From Symsagittifera roscoffensis (taxonomy: Eukaryota; Xenacoelomorpha; Acoela; Convolutidae), in the NCBI RefSeq assembly GCF_963678635.1, contig NC_087066.1, forward strand, positions 11,640,517 through 11,704,516: a DNA stretch of 64,000 nt, in the 5' to 3' direction. The notes under the pieces were generated by a model. That model did not search any database. It had not been told where the DNA came from and saw nothing but the letters and a program-made list of their open reading frames with translations. Of this stretch, positions 11,083 to 23,259 are shown piece after piece (the first letter of the stretch is position 1; each line of letters starts with the position of its first letter). Position numbers and translations under genes: made by a program.

Positions 11083-13399
11083 TCAGGCAATACTCAAGTA
11101 GTATTTCTTGTGCAGATGTACCATTATCTCCGTTTCTGCGAAGACCACGTGTAGGATAGCATATAGTTCCCTTGGGCTCAATTTGCCACTGTTCGGGTCA
11201 TAGACCGGCATTGAGACTTCCGTTATTCTTCTTTCGATCATGAAGTCTCGCAGTCTTGTTAGTGCCAACATCACGTGTTCAGGATCGATCGTGCTCCTCT
11301 CACTGACCCTCGTCACCTAGAAGCACAGTATTTGCCTGGGACTTGTGCTACTGATGGTGGAAGCGCAGCCATTCCTCCCAGCCCCGGTCTCTGTCTGAGC
11401 AGAAACTCCACGTTCTGGTATTCTCTCTTGAAATTGGCCTCCTGTCTTGATTTGAAACTCATTTCCGCCATGATACAGATTGCGCTAGTCCTGTCCGACA
11501 GAAAGAAGTCGCTATCCGTTATCAGGATATTCTCCGAGTATTCGTTGGGTATTTCAAACTTCGTTTTGAAATTTAGTCCTATGGTAGGCTCAGCCTCCTC
11601 CCCATCCAGTTCCAGTTCGCTCGTTTCTCTCACTTCCCTGAGTTTCTTTATCATCAAATTTTCGGTGTGGGTAAGTCCTACCCCCACTCCCCGGACAAAA
11701 ATATTTATCGACGTCCCCGTCGATGGTGCTGGGTCTAAATTATCTGGTGGAATCTCGAGCGGCCTGTCTGCTGCTGTCCAGCCGAAGAGGGGATCCTCCG
11801 TTTTCATGTGCTTTTCCGCTGATACGTCAACTTGTTGGATGCTTTGTCCTTCGCCGCTTCCGTTCTTGACATCGGGCATCAATTCTAATATCCTCAAGTT
11901 CGTATTCTCCCTCCTCTCTATCTCGCTCTGTTCCAAATCTGCCTCTCGTTCTGGTGTCGAGTAGTCTTCCTGCGGGTAGTGTCATTATCATTGATAAATT
12001 GCAATTCATCATCGGCTGCCAGTTCGCCCACACTTAGTAGCTCTTCGCTTAGTTCATCGGGCTGTATCTTATCAATCAGGAAATCATCTCCGTACCTGTT
12101 GTACCTCATGCCTGTCCTTTTGCGATTGGCACTCCTAGTCCCCGCTGGTATTGGTAAGTCTGGTTCTGTCCACTTTGGCACCTCACCCTGCTCCGGATCG
12201 TTCCAGTCTTCTTCCACAAAGGATTCCGCCTCAGAGTCCGCTTCTATCTTTTCATTGTCATCCAAACTCAAGTTCTCGTTGCCATTTTTTTTCTCTCTGG
12301 TGCCTTTTTCGTTCAATTCACACGCTGGCTCCACCAGTAGGTACTCAAGTCCCTCCAGGTCCTGTGGTATACACCAGTCCTCTGGGGATGGGACGTGAGG
12401 CTTCAGATTTTCATAATGTGCTGCTCGCCCCGTACTCAAGCGGTAGAACCGTCCTTGTTGGTGTACTTCCGTTATCATGAATGGTCCATTTCTTAAGTAG
12501 TTTTTTTGTCCCTTTGGGCGGTATGACATTCTGGAAGACCCACACGTACTGGCCCACTTCATATGGCTTCGCCTTTAATATCTTTTCATCATATTTCTTG
12601 CGCTGTCTCATTTGTGCTTGCGCAGTGTTCCTCCTGCAGATCTCGTTTAGTTCCTGCTGTCTCCTGATCGCCTCTTTCACGTAAGCTTGAGGCGACGTCC
12701 TCTTCCCTTCGTATTCCGGGTAAAAGAATGTCACGGGCATTGCTCTCTCCCTGCCCGTCAACATCATGAAAGGACTGATGCCCGTTGTTGAGTGTTGCGT
12801 ACTGTTGTACGCCCCTACGACTTGCGGCAGATATTTATCCTAGTCCGTCATGTATCTTGAGCAGTATACCCTCAACATGTTCACCAACGTTCTATTCTGT
12901 CTCTCTACCAGCCCGTTGGTGTGAGGATGGTAGGTTGTCGAGTGTGCTTGAGCAATGTGTGACCTCTTCATCAATTCTTTTGTCAAGTCCCCCACAAAGG
13001 TTTTGCCGTTGTCTGACTTAAAAGTCATTGGACAACCATATCGTGATATCCAATGCGTTATCAGGTGGTCACAAGTCTCCTCTGCTGAGGCTGTCTGACA
13101 CGGGACCGCTTCTGCCAACTTTGTGAAGCGTTCTATTATGACCAGTATCTGGTTGTAACCCGACTCTGTCATGCAGATTTTTTGATGGTCTATCTGCACC
13201 GCCTCGTTAAATTCCGAGCTTTCAACAGACTTGAGTGGGAACTTCGTTTTCCTTGGGTCTTTTACTTGCAGGCATGCCAGGCATGCATTCACCCATATCT
13301 CTATCAAGCTTTCCTTAATCCTGGCCAATCAAACCTGTGAAGTATTCTCTGTTGCATTTTGTCTATCCCCTGGTGTCCCATTTGATCGTGCGATCTGAA
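11083..13399 (-). pseudogene. Gypsy integrase and C-terminal pol tail (broken)
   Basis: After the RT ORF ends with a stop at 13400, the same frame continues with an H2C2-like zinc segment. It then shifts frame near 13310 into the integrase core. The DDE residues are visible: Asp in QIDHQK, Asp in SDNG and Glu in VERQN, with 35 residues between the last two. A TAG sits at 12842-12840. The module with GPF (near 12480) is reached after another shift. The remainder to 11083 is an unrecognised acidic tail of about 450 residues in three frames (shifts near 11950 and 11315). The integrase would insert cDNA; here it cannot be made as one protein. Confidence 0.88.
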
Positions 13400-16157
13400 T
13401 TACACCTCCGTCTGATACAATTGTGGTAATATGATGAGGTTGTGCTTGTGTAATATCTTCTCCTCATCTTTTCTCTTGCATGCTACCACCCCATCAGCTG
13501 TGTGATAGAGTAAATCTTTTATTTCTTTGTAGAACTGGCTCAAGAACTTGTAGCTGTCTTCCTTGAGTTCCCCTTTCTCCTTGGACCCCGTCCTCAGCTT
13601 TACGCATACTATCCTCTTCACGATCTTCATATCGTCTTCTGGCACCAGATTTGTTCTGACATTTGAGTTGCATGATAGTTCCCTGAATGGTTTCCTCGAT
13701 ACCGCAATTTTCTCAAGTTCTTCACCTCCTTGTACTTCTTGTTCATCCGAGTTGTACGTTCCTGAGGAGGGATCTGTTTGTAGCTCCCTGTGGCGGTGTC
13801 TCATCTTCTCCTCTGCCAGTATCATGCATAGACTATCCTGATCATCGCTGCTCTTTTCCGAATCTTCATCCCATGCTTCACACTCACCGGATGATTCCTC
13901 TTCTCCGGTTTCTTGTTCCTCCATGGACGTGGACCACTCCCCGGACTCTTGACCTAGTCCCAGGTGTTCAGCTTCTTCCTTAAACGCCCCTTTCTTCTTC
14001 CTAACCTGAGTCCGCTCAAGTATGTTATCAGGGATTTTGTCAACCAGTGACCGCACGACTTCTTTGCCATCAGTAACGCTTCCTCTTAGAGAGTCTGCGT
14101 TGCCAACTATTTCACTCCTTCGCAGTATCGTGACTTCCGGTTCCTCCCTACCCTTTCCTACGTTCACGGGTTTATCATCTGCCAGTTTCTCAAGTAATCT
14201 CCACAAGTCTTCATCTACCTGAGTATCTCCCGTTTCCACCTGGTTGAGATCATAGCCTTTTGCCTTGAGCGTCTCCCTCACAATTTTTGACTTGAGCATA
14301 ATCTCTATCGGCATCCCTTGGTTCTTCTTCAAGATTGTTTTCTTTTGAGGCTCTTCTGGTAATTCGGGATGATCTTTTATCGGTTTGTCTGACTTGTCTA
14401 GCAATCTCGTGAGTGGAAGACTGTCATACGTTTCTTTGTCCATGAAGGAGAAGCCATCTTTAATCTCGGGCGTGTCCGCCTCCCTCTGTTCCTGTCTCTC
14501 GTAGAACTCCGTTTTCTTACTCAAGCTATCGGCATTCTGATGTTTGTCCCTTGTTCTATGCTCAATTATCATGTTGTACCCATCCAAGCGAACTATCCAT
14601 CTCCCAATGTAGCTCTGGTCCATCGAGTACGTCTTCAGCCAGCTGAGTGCCCTGTTGTCGACCAGCAGCTTAAATGGCTCACTGCCTAAGTATGCTCTGT
14701 ATTTCTCGACAAAAGTAACCACTGCGAACATCTCTGCTTTCGGCGCCCCGTACTTCATTTCTGTATCACTCAAGACTTTGCTCCCGTATGCTATTGGTCT
14801 TAAGACTGTCTTCCCGTTCCATTCTTGTTTTTGATGGAGAATTCCAGAAATCGCGACAACCGACGCGTCCGTATCCAACACGTACATCGCTTTTTCCGTT
14901 GGCATCCCTAACACCGGTGCCTCGCACAGCTCTTTCTTTATTCTCTGGAATGATTCTTCTGCTCCGTTGTTCCATGTGAACTTTTTGCCTTTGTGTCTCA
15001 TTAATTGTTGCATCGGGTAAACCTTGTCCGCATAGCCCTTGATGAATTCCCTGTAATAGTTCGCAAAACCCAGGAAGCTCATCAACTGGTGTTCCGTTTT
15101 TGGCGATTTCCAAGTTAGAACTGCTTCCACTGCATCTGGATGCGGTCTGATGCCGTGCCTGTCAACCATTCTGCCCAAGTATTTTATCGAATCCTTGCGT
15201 ATCTCGCACTTTGACGGTTTACACTTTAGCCCCGACCTCTTCATACATGCAAACAACTCGTCCGGTCGCTCGATGTGTTCTTCTAGTGTGGGCGTCGCTA
15301 TTACCACGTCATCCACATAGCACATTACCAGATTGCCGTACTTCTTTGTCACACCTATCAGCGCATGTGCCATCAACCGTTGAAACGTGGCTGTGGCAAT
15401 GCAAAGACCAAACGGCAGCCGTTTCCATTGAAACAGCCCCAACTCGCAAGCGAACCCTGTCTTGTCCCTGTCTTGCTTCCTCAGCGGGACCTGCCAGAAT
15501 GCCGAACATAAATCCAGAGTTGTAAAAAATTTTGCGTCACCTAACTTCGAGAGGCCCTCGTCAATCCTAGGTATGGGATAGGCATCCTTCACCGTGACGG
15601 AGTTCATATACCGAAAGTCACAGCAAAACCTCAATTGGTTGCTTTTCTTTTTGGCCATTGGCCATCACTACTCCACACGCCCACGGTGACTTGGATGGTT
15701 CTATCATGTCATACTCTAGTAATGTCTCTATTTCTTTCCTACATGCCTCTGATTTGTGGGGCGTCATGCGCCTCGCCCCCTCCCTGTGTGGTACCGCATT
15801 CTCTTCAAGTTCTATTTCACGCTCAACAAAATTGCAACACCTGATGTCTGCCTTATGTCTCGAGAAAACTTCCTCGTTCCGCTCTAGTACGTCCTTGATG
15901 GCTTCGAGCTGTTCGTCCGTTAACTTGCCCTTTAAGTGTTCGATCTCCGACAGGACCGGTTTGTCACTCTGCATTTCATCTAGTGTGGGCCGTTCCGGAA
16001 AATTCGAACAGCTCGATAGCCCATCGTCTGTCTCTGACCTAAGTGATTTCACAAGACCTGATGAACCTTTTATTTTCTTCAATCGTCTCAAGATACAAAT
16101 TTTGTCCCTATGATTGGGACAATCAACAACTTCATTTTGTTTTGAAATTTCAGTCAT
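13400..16157 (-). pseudogene. Gypsy reverse transcriptase and RNase H (frameshifted)
   Basis: The N-terminal part of RT lies in the frame 16157-15618 and continues, after a one-base frame change near 15655, in a 752-codon frame to 13400. RT motifs include FFTTLDLCSAFWQ, LPFGLC and the catalytic YVDD near 15315. RNase H is recognisable from VLDTDAS (near 14870) and VDNRALSW. RNase H is followed by about 320 residues of acidic, Ser/Glu-rich linker before integrase, longer than in most Gypsy elements. The enzyme would copy element RNA into DNA in the cytoplasmic particle. One frameshift makes this copy defective, although its motifs are otherwise intact. Confidence 0.9.
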
Positions 16158-16238
16158 TTCATATCGGGCAAAACGTATCGGGTTTTAACGGGTAAAGCAT
16201 ATCCCAGCTTCCTCTCCCTCTGTATCGTGATGAGTATA

Positions 16239-18245
16239 TCAAGAGTATTCAACAAGACACTGACGCAGGAAAACAGCAGCACTTTGACTATTAGGATTCG
16301 GGACTACGCATACTTGCTTGTTGTCACTTAGTTCATTGTAATTTTTCATTCGCAAGCTTACAATTGCCACTTCGTTCGCCTTTAGCCTCACCCTCGTACT
16401 CAAGAATACCGGTGCTTTATTTTCATTCGCTAGTTTTAAATTTACCGGTTTTATTGCGAACCTCCTATCTGGGTTCCTTATCCTGAACATCGCATTGTTT
16501 AAATCAATTGTTACGTCGAAGTTTCTGATGAAGTCCCTGCCTAAAAAGAACTGGTCAGACTCATCTAGGTTTTCTACCACAAAAAAGCTCATCCACAGAT
16601 TGCGTTCCCCCAGATTTAGGGCTATTATTGGTGTTCTGCCTAACACCCGCAGCGCCCCTTTGTTAGCAGCTGACAACCGTATTCTCGAGTCTATCAAGTC
16701 ATCTTTGTTGAAGCCCATTCGCTCCCAAGTTTCGATTGGTATTACACTCAAGACCGCTCCAGTATCAAGTAACCCACGCAAGTGAGTCTTCTTGCCACTT
16801 ATGTCAAGCACATCGTCTGCCTCTGTCCCGATGTGCATTGCATCTTCCTCCAGCATGGCACAGTGTCCAATCGATCTCACCTTTAGTTCTTCTTTGCCCA
16901 AGTAGATCTGTCCCACTAGATCTTCATCGCATATTATCATTGTTTTCGTGTAGATGTTTATCCCATCTATATTCAACATCACCTCATGCGGGCCATAAGC
17001 TTCTGTGTATCTGTTGTCCACACGGATCGACTTGCTGCCACCTCTCGTGAGTAGCGCCCTCAAGGCTCTAGATGTCGTCTGTGGGCTTATCGCACTCAAG
17101 TAATCTGCGTATACGTCAATGTGCATTATTGTCTGGTCGCTGGGTTCACTTAAGTTCCTTGTCACCTCATGGCCACCTACAGTGATTATCGACATTATCC
17201 TGGCTCCGATTTTCGTTATGCCAAATGGCGTTCCCGTCACCATTTTCAGAGTGTTGCAATTTCCACTCTTTGTCGACCCTGCTACAGCTTCTGGCACTGG
17301 CACCGAGCAACTTAACGTCTCATTCAATCTCTGTCTGTCGATCTCTTGCTTCAACCGTTGCTCTATTTCCTTCGTTGCTAGGTCCTGTTTCACCTTGTTA
17401 ATCGCCTCTGACGCCGCTTTCTCATAATTTATCTCGAGGGCGTTCCTGGGCGTGGCCTCTATCGCATTGTTAACCTGCGTTACAGCCTTCACTGTCTTCG
17501 TTGGCAGTTCCGTACTCGGTGCTTCTAAGTTTTTTGTTTCAAACTCGGTTTGTCTATTTCTCTGATTCTGCATCGCCGCCAATGCCAATTTATGTTTGGG
17601 GTGACTCTGGTTCTTAACTGCCTCCCAAAACAAAGGACAGTCCATCCTGAAGTGCCCCTCCTGATTGCAGAAGAAGCATCTTGCACCTATTTTGATGATT
17701 AAGTCACTATAGTACTCGTGTTCTTCCATCTGGCTCATATCCTCCTCATCTGGTGCGTATCCCAGACTCTTCATGCCCTGCTTGTATGTTGTGCAATCCG
17801 CCACGTGATGATCAGCTGACCCGCAGTTCGCGCATGATCTACGTTTGTCCATGTTATCTCTAGGCTTGTACCATGACGACATTTGTGGTTGGTTCTCCCC
17901 TTGCATATTCCTGTTATCTGAATATGAGTATTTCTTGAGTTTCATTAGCATGTACTCTCATGACTTCTGTCTCATCTCTTCTGGAGTCGGTGCACTATCT
18001 TTTGACAATGTATAGCATGTTGCTAAAATTGTTCTCAAGTCGTCACTTTTTACCCCATCAATGAACTTTGACGCGATGCTAAGTTTCTTCTGTTTGTCGA
18101 CTCATCAGGGTCAGTCCTTCGTCTCAAGCTCTCAAGATCATCTAGGAACCTATCTATTGATTCACCGTCCCTTTGCCTTCTCTTTTCAAAACGCATCATC
18201 GCTTGATGACCCTTCATGCCTGACCCGAATCGATTGTCTTTGATT
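16239..18245 (-). pseudogene. Gypsy Gag nucleocapsid-protease with decayed capsid part
   Basis: A 570-codon frame (ATG at 17951) begins with the end of capsid. It carries two CX2CX4HX4C zinc knuckles (first at about residues 40-53, second at about 92-105) and an aspartic protease with LLDTGA (near 16765) and FFLGRDF (near 16550). Upstream of the ATG the same frame continues past a TGA at 17960-17958 with capsid-like sequence. After a frameshift near 18095 the recognisable part of gag reaches about 18245, containing a GESIDRFLDDL motif. The apparent start at 17951 is therefore internal. The 81 bp to the RT frame contain stops, so Gag and Pol are separated here. Confidence 0.85.
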
Positions 18246-18604
18246 CTGTAGATCTTTTTTCAGCCACCGGTACCCTGCTCCGTCTCATGATTTTTATTTA
18301 CAATTGATTCTATATACAATATTGGTATTTACAAAATCCTATTCTAAGAATTAAAAAAAAATTTTGATAATAAAAAAGAAAAACTACTTTCCTCTTCCTT
18401 ATAAGATTTATTAAAATCTTACTAATTCGTGATCCCAACAGTATCCGATCTATCGCGATTTAACGTTCCGACTAGTCCTATTGCTTTTGATTCAGTTATT
18501 TTGACCTGTCTTAAGACCCTTTAGTACCGTCACACCACTTCTTCGCGCTGTCCCAAGCTTTCTCTCTACTGTCCCAAGACTATTCGGTGCTGTCCTAGTA
18601 CTTC
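18246..18604. other. AT-rich non-coding stretch
   Basis: AT-rich sequence between the gag remnant and the 14-bp minisatellite, with poly-A runs near 18355. The upstream leader of the Gypsy element would be expected here, but I see no primer-binding site or gene. Confidence 0.5.
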
Positions 18605-18925
18605 CTGTTAGTGTCCCAAGACCACTGTCCCAAGACCCTTGCCCCAAGACTACTGTCCCAAGACTACTGTCCCAAGACTACTGTCCCAAGACTACTGTCC
18701 CAAGACTACTGTCCCAAGACTAGTGTCCCAAGACTACTGTCCCAAGACTACTGTCCCAAGACCACTGTCCCAAGACCACTGTCCCAAGACCACTGTCCCA
18801 AGACCACTGTCCCAAGACCACTGTCCCAAGACCAGTGTCTCAAGACCGCACCGTCCCAAGACTGCACCGTCCCAAGACTGCACTGTCCCAAGACAGTAGT
18901 CTTGGGACAGTAGTCTTGGGGGTAC
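18605..18925. repeat. 14-bp minisatellite TGTCCCAAGACTAC with inverted last units
   Basis: About twenty near-perfect copies of the 14-mer TGTCCCAAGACTAC or TGTCCCAAGACCAC run from about 18610. The final two units (about 18895-18925) are in reverse orientation and form a strong hairpin with the preceding unit. Open frames through it are products of the periodicity. The array touches the right-hand 1.69 kb repeat block directly. Confidence 0.93.
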
Positions 18926-21879
18926 CCCTCTTTAGCCCCCCTCTTAAGCCAAAAATTCCCTTAAGCGCCGGGTGCTAAACTTTTCGAGAGAAAACCGTAG
19001 ACCTGTTTCCAGGCCTGTTTGAGTAAAAACTTCCTCAAAACAAAGGGATTTCCTCTTATCCAATTTTACACTTAATTCCTATAATGTAATGTGGATTTTA
19101 AAGATACCCGTTTGTCCAACTTGAGAACACCCCTGCGCGTCCTCTTCTTGTTGTACCGGTCCCGTGCTGGTTGTCCCCTTGACGTGCATTACACTTGACA
19201 CCAGCACCACCTTCCCACTTAGATGGTCACCTCTTCCAGTCAAGTGTCCTAGCGGTTCAGCTCAATCCTTGTGAACCACTTTCCCACTCCGCTGGTCACC
19301 TCTTCCAGTCAAGTCTCCTAGTGGTTCAGCTCAATCCTTGTGAACCACTTTCCCGCTCGGCTGGTCACCTCTTCCAGTCAAGTCTCCTAGTTGTCCAGCT
19401 AATTTGCAAGCTATCTGAAAACCCACTTGGGCACCTTATTGAGGTCACTGGATTAGATTGCTAGGTTGATCGAAACGATCGGTCTTATAAAACAGTATGG
19501 GTATACTATTTAATTAATATAAAGGTTTGATCCAACTAATCTGGTGTCAAAGTCACTGTCATTTTTGTTTTAGGGTTTTGTTCCTTTTTCTATTCTTTTT
19601 TCTTGTTTTTGTTTCGCTTTTGTCTTCATGCTCGTGTTTTGTCCCCCTAGTTACCCCCCCCCCCCTTACTCGGTTAGCTAAGCCTCGTTTGGAGAGCGTA
19701 CCAGGCAATTTTCTCAAGTTTTCTTAAAAATCTATCACGGTACAACCGGAAGGCTTACACGTTCCCGCTGAACCGTACCACCGGTACTCTAGAATGGGCA
19801 TGTAGCCCGGAGCTGTGTCAAGTGGGTTCGACTCCGTAGTCATGATGTCGTAAAAACACCCAGTAGCGCCATAAAAACACTATGTAACAGTCGTCTACTT
19901 CGGTCACATATGAGGCTTAAGAAAAATAGGCCCTATAACCATTAGCTCAGGAGTCAGGGACACTATCTCTTGTCTTTTTCTACCTCAAAAACGGTCGGAG
20001 CCAATTCGGTTCACTTGCGACATGAGACTAGAACCCGTTACAGCTTAAAGGCCACCCCCCCACTCTAGAAAATAAGAACGTCCCCATACTTAGGTCTCAA
20101 AATACCCAAAATTCACGAACGCCGTTAAAACAGGGTCGGAACAATCCGTTAAGTTACTTTTTATTGGACAGAGAGATGAACCCACCTAAAATTTAGAGCT
20201 GACAGATGTCAACTTTCGTCCGAAAAAACGTCTGGTACCCGATTGCCACGCGTTTTCCTCCCCCCCTGCTAGCGATCATATGGGGTATCACAAAAACTGT
20301 CTATGTCCGTTTCCCCCTACCAATCCGACCAGGGTACCTACCTTAACTCGATGTTAAATTTGGATATCCGCTTCTTATAACCAACGCGTGTAAGTATCTA
20401 ATGTAACTAAACCGACGATGCCGAACAATTAGTTACTCTAATGTGTCCCCCCTTTTTACACTTTACAACCACCAACCTTTAACCTAACCAGCCCCCCGTC
20501 TAACCTCCCCCCTCTTTAGCCCCCTCTTTAGCCCCCCTCTTTAGCCCCCCTCTTAAGCCAAAAATTCCCTTAAACGCCGGGTGCTAAACTTCTCGAGAGA
20601 AAACCGTAGACCTGTTTCCAGGCCTGCTTGAGTAAAAACTTCCTCAAAACAACAGGGTTTCCGCTTATCCAATTTTACACTCATTTCCTATAATGTAATG
20701 TGGATTTTAACGATACCCGTTTGTTCAACTTGAGAACACCCCTGCGCGTCCTCTTCTTAATGTACCGGTCCCGTGCTGGTTGTCCCCTTGACGTGCATTA
20801 CACTTGACACCAGCACCACCTTCCCACTTAGATGGTCAACTCTTCCAGTCAAGTCTCCTAGCGGTTCAGCTCGATCCTTGTGAACCACTTTCCCACTCCG
20901 ATGGTCACCTCTTCCAGTCAAGTCTCCTAGTGGTTCAGCTCAATCCTTGTGAACCACTTTCCCACTCGGCTGGTCACCTCTTCCAGTCAAGTCTCCTAGT
21001 GGTTCAGCTCAATCCTTGTGAACCACTTTCCCGCTCGGCTGGTCATCTCTTCCAGTCAAGTCTCCTAGTTGTCCAGCTAATTTGCAAGCTATCTGAAAAC
21101 CCTTAACAACGCCCCCCACTTGGGCACCTTATTGAGGTCACTGGATTAGATTGCTAGGTTGATCGAAACGATCGGTCTTATAAAACAGTATGGGTTTACT
21201 ATTTAATTAATATAAAGGTTTGATCCAACTAATCTGGTGTCAAAGTCACTGTCATTTTTGTTTTATTGTTTTTGTTCCTTTTTCTATTCTTTTTTCTTGT
21301 TTTTGTTTCGCTTTTGTCTTCATGCTCGTGTTTTGTCCCCCTAGTTACCCCCCCCCCCCTTACTCGGTTAGCTAAGCCTCGTTCGGAGAGCGTACCAGGA
21401 AGTTTTCTCAAGTTTTCTTAAGAGGCTATCACGGTACAACCGGAAGATTTACACATTACCGCTGAACCGTACCACCGGTACTCTAGAATGGGCATGTAGC
21501 CCGGAGCTGTGTCAAGTGGGTTCGACTCCGTAGTCATGATGTCGTAAAAACACCCAGGAGTGCCATAAAAACACTATGTAACAGTCGCCTACTTCGGTCA
21601 CATATGAGGCTTAAGAAAAATAGGCCCTATAACCATTAGCTCAGGAGTCAGGGACACTATCTCTTGTCTTTTTCTACCTCAAAAACGGTCGGAGCCAATT
21701 CGGTTCACTTGCGACATGAGACTAGAACCCGTTACAGTTTAAAAGCCACTACCAAAATACCCCCCCCCCACTCTAGAAAATAAGAACGTCCCCATACTTA
21801 GGTCTCAAAATACCCAAAACACACGAACGCCGTTAAAAACAGGGTCGGAACAATCCGTTAAGTTACTTTTTATTGGACA
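18926..21879. repeat. Tandem ~1.69 kb monomers (right block)
   Basis: The same monomer as at 1-6204 in the same orientation: a partial copy from 18926 (starting about 545 bp into the monomer), a full copy from 19983, and a third that begins at 21677 and breaks off at TTATTGGACAG near 21879. The partial copy has three 69-bp minisatellite units where the other monomers have four. Divergence from the left block is slightly higher than within it. The breakpoints beside the Gypsy core (monomer offset ~1128 on the left, ~545 on the right) do not match a simple insertion into a continuous array. Confidence 0.93.
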
Positions 21880-22652
21880 GTGGAACTTTGATCCATTTCA
21901 GATGGCTCAATCTAAAACTCGCCTTACCTGAACATACTTATCATGAAATACACTCGAGAAAATTAAATTAGGTACTTACAGAGCAGCACACTTGAGAATC
22001 AGAGTAATTAAGCTAATTAGTAACTCTAGCATAAATATAATTGAATATAACTCGAGAAGTTTTGAGGAAATGAGTTTTAACTTGAGAATATAGTTTTGGG
22101 TCTGAACCATTGGGAGACTTCAGTTGTCTACCTTTCCACTGAAGGTTCACTCTGGTTCAGCTGAATTTCGATCTTCTTTCGTAATCACTCTGTCTCCTAT
22201 ATCAAGATAGGACAGCTCTACTCTCGTATTTTTATTATAATCTCGGAAATTGCGAATAGCAATTTCCCGCTGTTTTTCTGTCACTTTCCCGCTATTGCGA
22301 CTCGGTCGTTTTGATTTTATTTTTTGATGTTTTCAGTTGTCACGAGAAAACTGAGCATGACAGGCTCAATTCGAATTTTTGAAAAATTAAACTTCATCCC
22401 AAAACCACGTATTTCGTATTCTTCAAGGTCAAACTTCCAGATATGACCGACTGGCACAATATAAATCGATTTTAGTAAATTTTTCATAGAGGAGTTTCCA
22501 GAATAATTTGGTCAGTTTTTCTTTCAAACTTTTGTAATCCATCGTTATCAGGTGCAATCCAAGACAAACTAACAATTTGTTTACCAGAAAAGGTCAAAAT
22601 ACAAAATAAATTCAAAAAAGAAAAGTGAAATAACATCAAAGTGATGGAAGTT
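21880..22652. other. Intergenic stretch, no gene seen
   Basis: Unique-looking AT-rich sequence after the right repeat block. It contains several CTTGAGAA or CTCGAGAA words (near 21951, 21990, 22051 and 22081), also frequent in the repeat blocks. I see no supported coding region. Confidence 0.5.
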
Positions 22653-23250
22653 TTAGCCTTGGCTGTTGTCGGTTCTCCACTTCCGGGTTCCCCTCAACCG
22701 AGTGATAGCTGATCGTAGTAGCGACAAAGACGTTTTCAGTCGGATTTCACTAGTGGCATCAGAATAGGGCTTATTACTCTTGTCGGATATCTTCTGAGCC
22801 AACTTTTTCACGAATTTTGAGGCTTGTTTTCCCATGCCACCAGTCGTTGAAAACACAGGGGGCGTGAATGTTCCTTGTTCATGATTAATAATTCTGTCAT
22901 TAATTGCCCTCCTCTTTTCATTCTCATGGTTAACATATAAGGTTTCTTGCCCTGAAATTGTGGCAGACGATTTTGAGCCGCACTTCGTTGTACGCAGTAC
23001 GCAGTACGCAGTACCCGGTTGGAGAATTTCACCGCTGAGAGCTGCAAATGAGGCTCAATGCCAACTCCTCGGCAAACAGAATCCAGGGTATCCTGCGCGA
23101 CAAAACAGCGCGACAAAACAGAATCCTGCGCGACAAAACAGAATCCTGCGCGACAAAACCTCCGGTTTTACAAATCATGGCGTGCTCCACCTGAAAGGAC
23201 TGGCCACAAACGCAATTGGTCGGCAGAAAAGGTAGTCGGTACCAGAAATT
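22653..23250 (-). pseudogene. C-terminal fragment of a mobile-element protein (zinc motif plus nuclease-like domain)
   Basis: Minus-strand frames give, in order, a CX1CX7HX3C zinc-binding segment followed by TGGF (about 23220-23170), a scrambled middle part, and a block with PLVFSTTGG-like and SLLRSAITRLRG sequence (22850-22665). I recognise this order as the C-terminal domain found in many invertebrate mobile-element proteins, probably a restriction-like endonuclease region. The exact class is uncertain. Frames change at least twice. A GCGCGACAAAACAGAATCCT tandem repeat (23096-23160) and a GTACGCA triplication (near 22995) interrupt it. Confidence 0.6.
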
Positions 23251-23259
23251 CTTCAAACT

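Larger units (their letters stand above)
11083..18245 (-). mobile_element. Decayed Ty3/Gypsy-type LTR retroelement (coding core)
   Basis: Read from high to low coordinate on the minus strand, this contains gag capsid remnants, two CCHC zinc knuckles, aspartic protease, reverse transcriptase with YVDD, RNase H, a long acidic spacer, integrase (H2C2 plus DD35E), a GPF-type C-terminal module and a ~450-residue tail. The order protease-RT-RNase H-integrase is diagnostic of Ty3/Gypsy. At least five frameshifts and four in-frame stops break it, so this copy is dead. No clear LTR pair or primer-binding site bounds it. The ~1.69 kb repeats on both sides are candidate LTR-derived sequence but do not end at matching positions. 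The three SGNH ORFs lie downstream on the same strand. Confidence 0.92.

Noticed and set aside
11275-11964. 229-codon plus-strand frame
   Set aside because: Antisense shadow of the Gypsy pol tail; Ser/Leu-rich as expected for the complement of an acidic coding region.
18611-18913. Overlapping frames in the 14-bp minisatellite
   Set aside because: Open only because the repeat lacks stops; two frames give the same kind of periodic peptide.
18605-18925. CRISPR array
   Set aside because: Direct 14-bp tandem repeats without spacers, in a eukaryotic context.
1-21879. 1.69 kb units as ribosomal DNA or telomeric repeats
   Set aside because: No rRNA core sequence and no short telomere-like tandem repeat is recognisable in the monomer.
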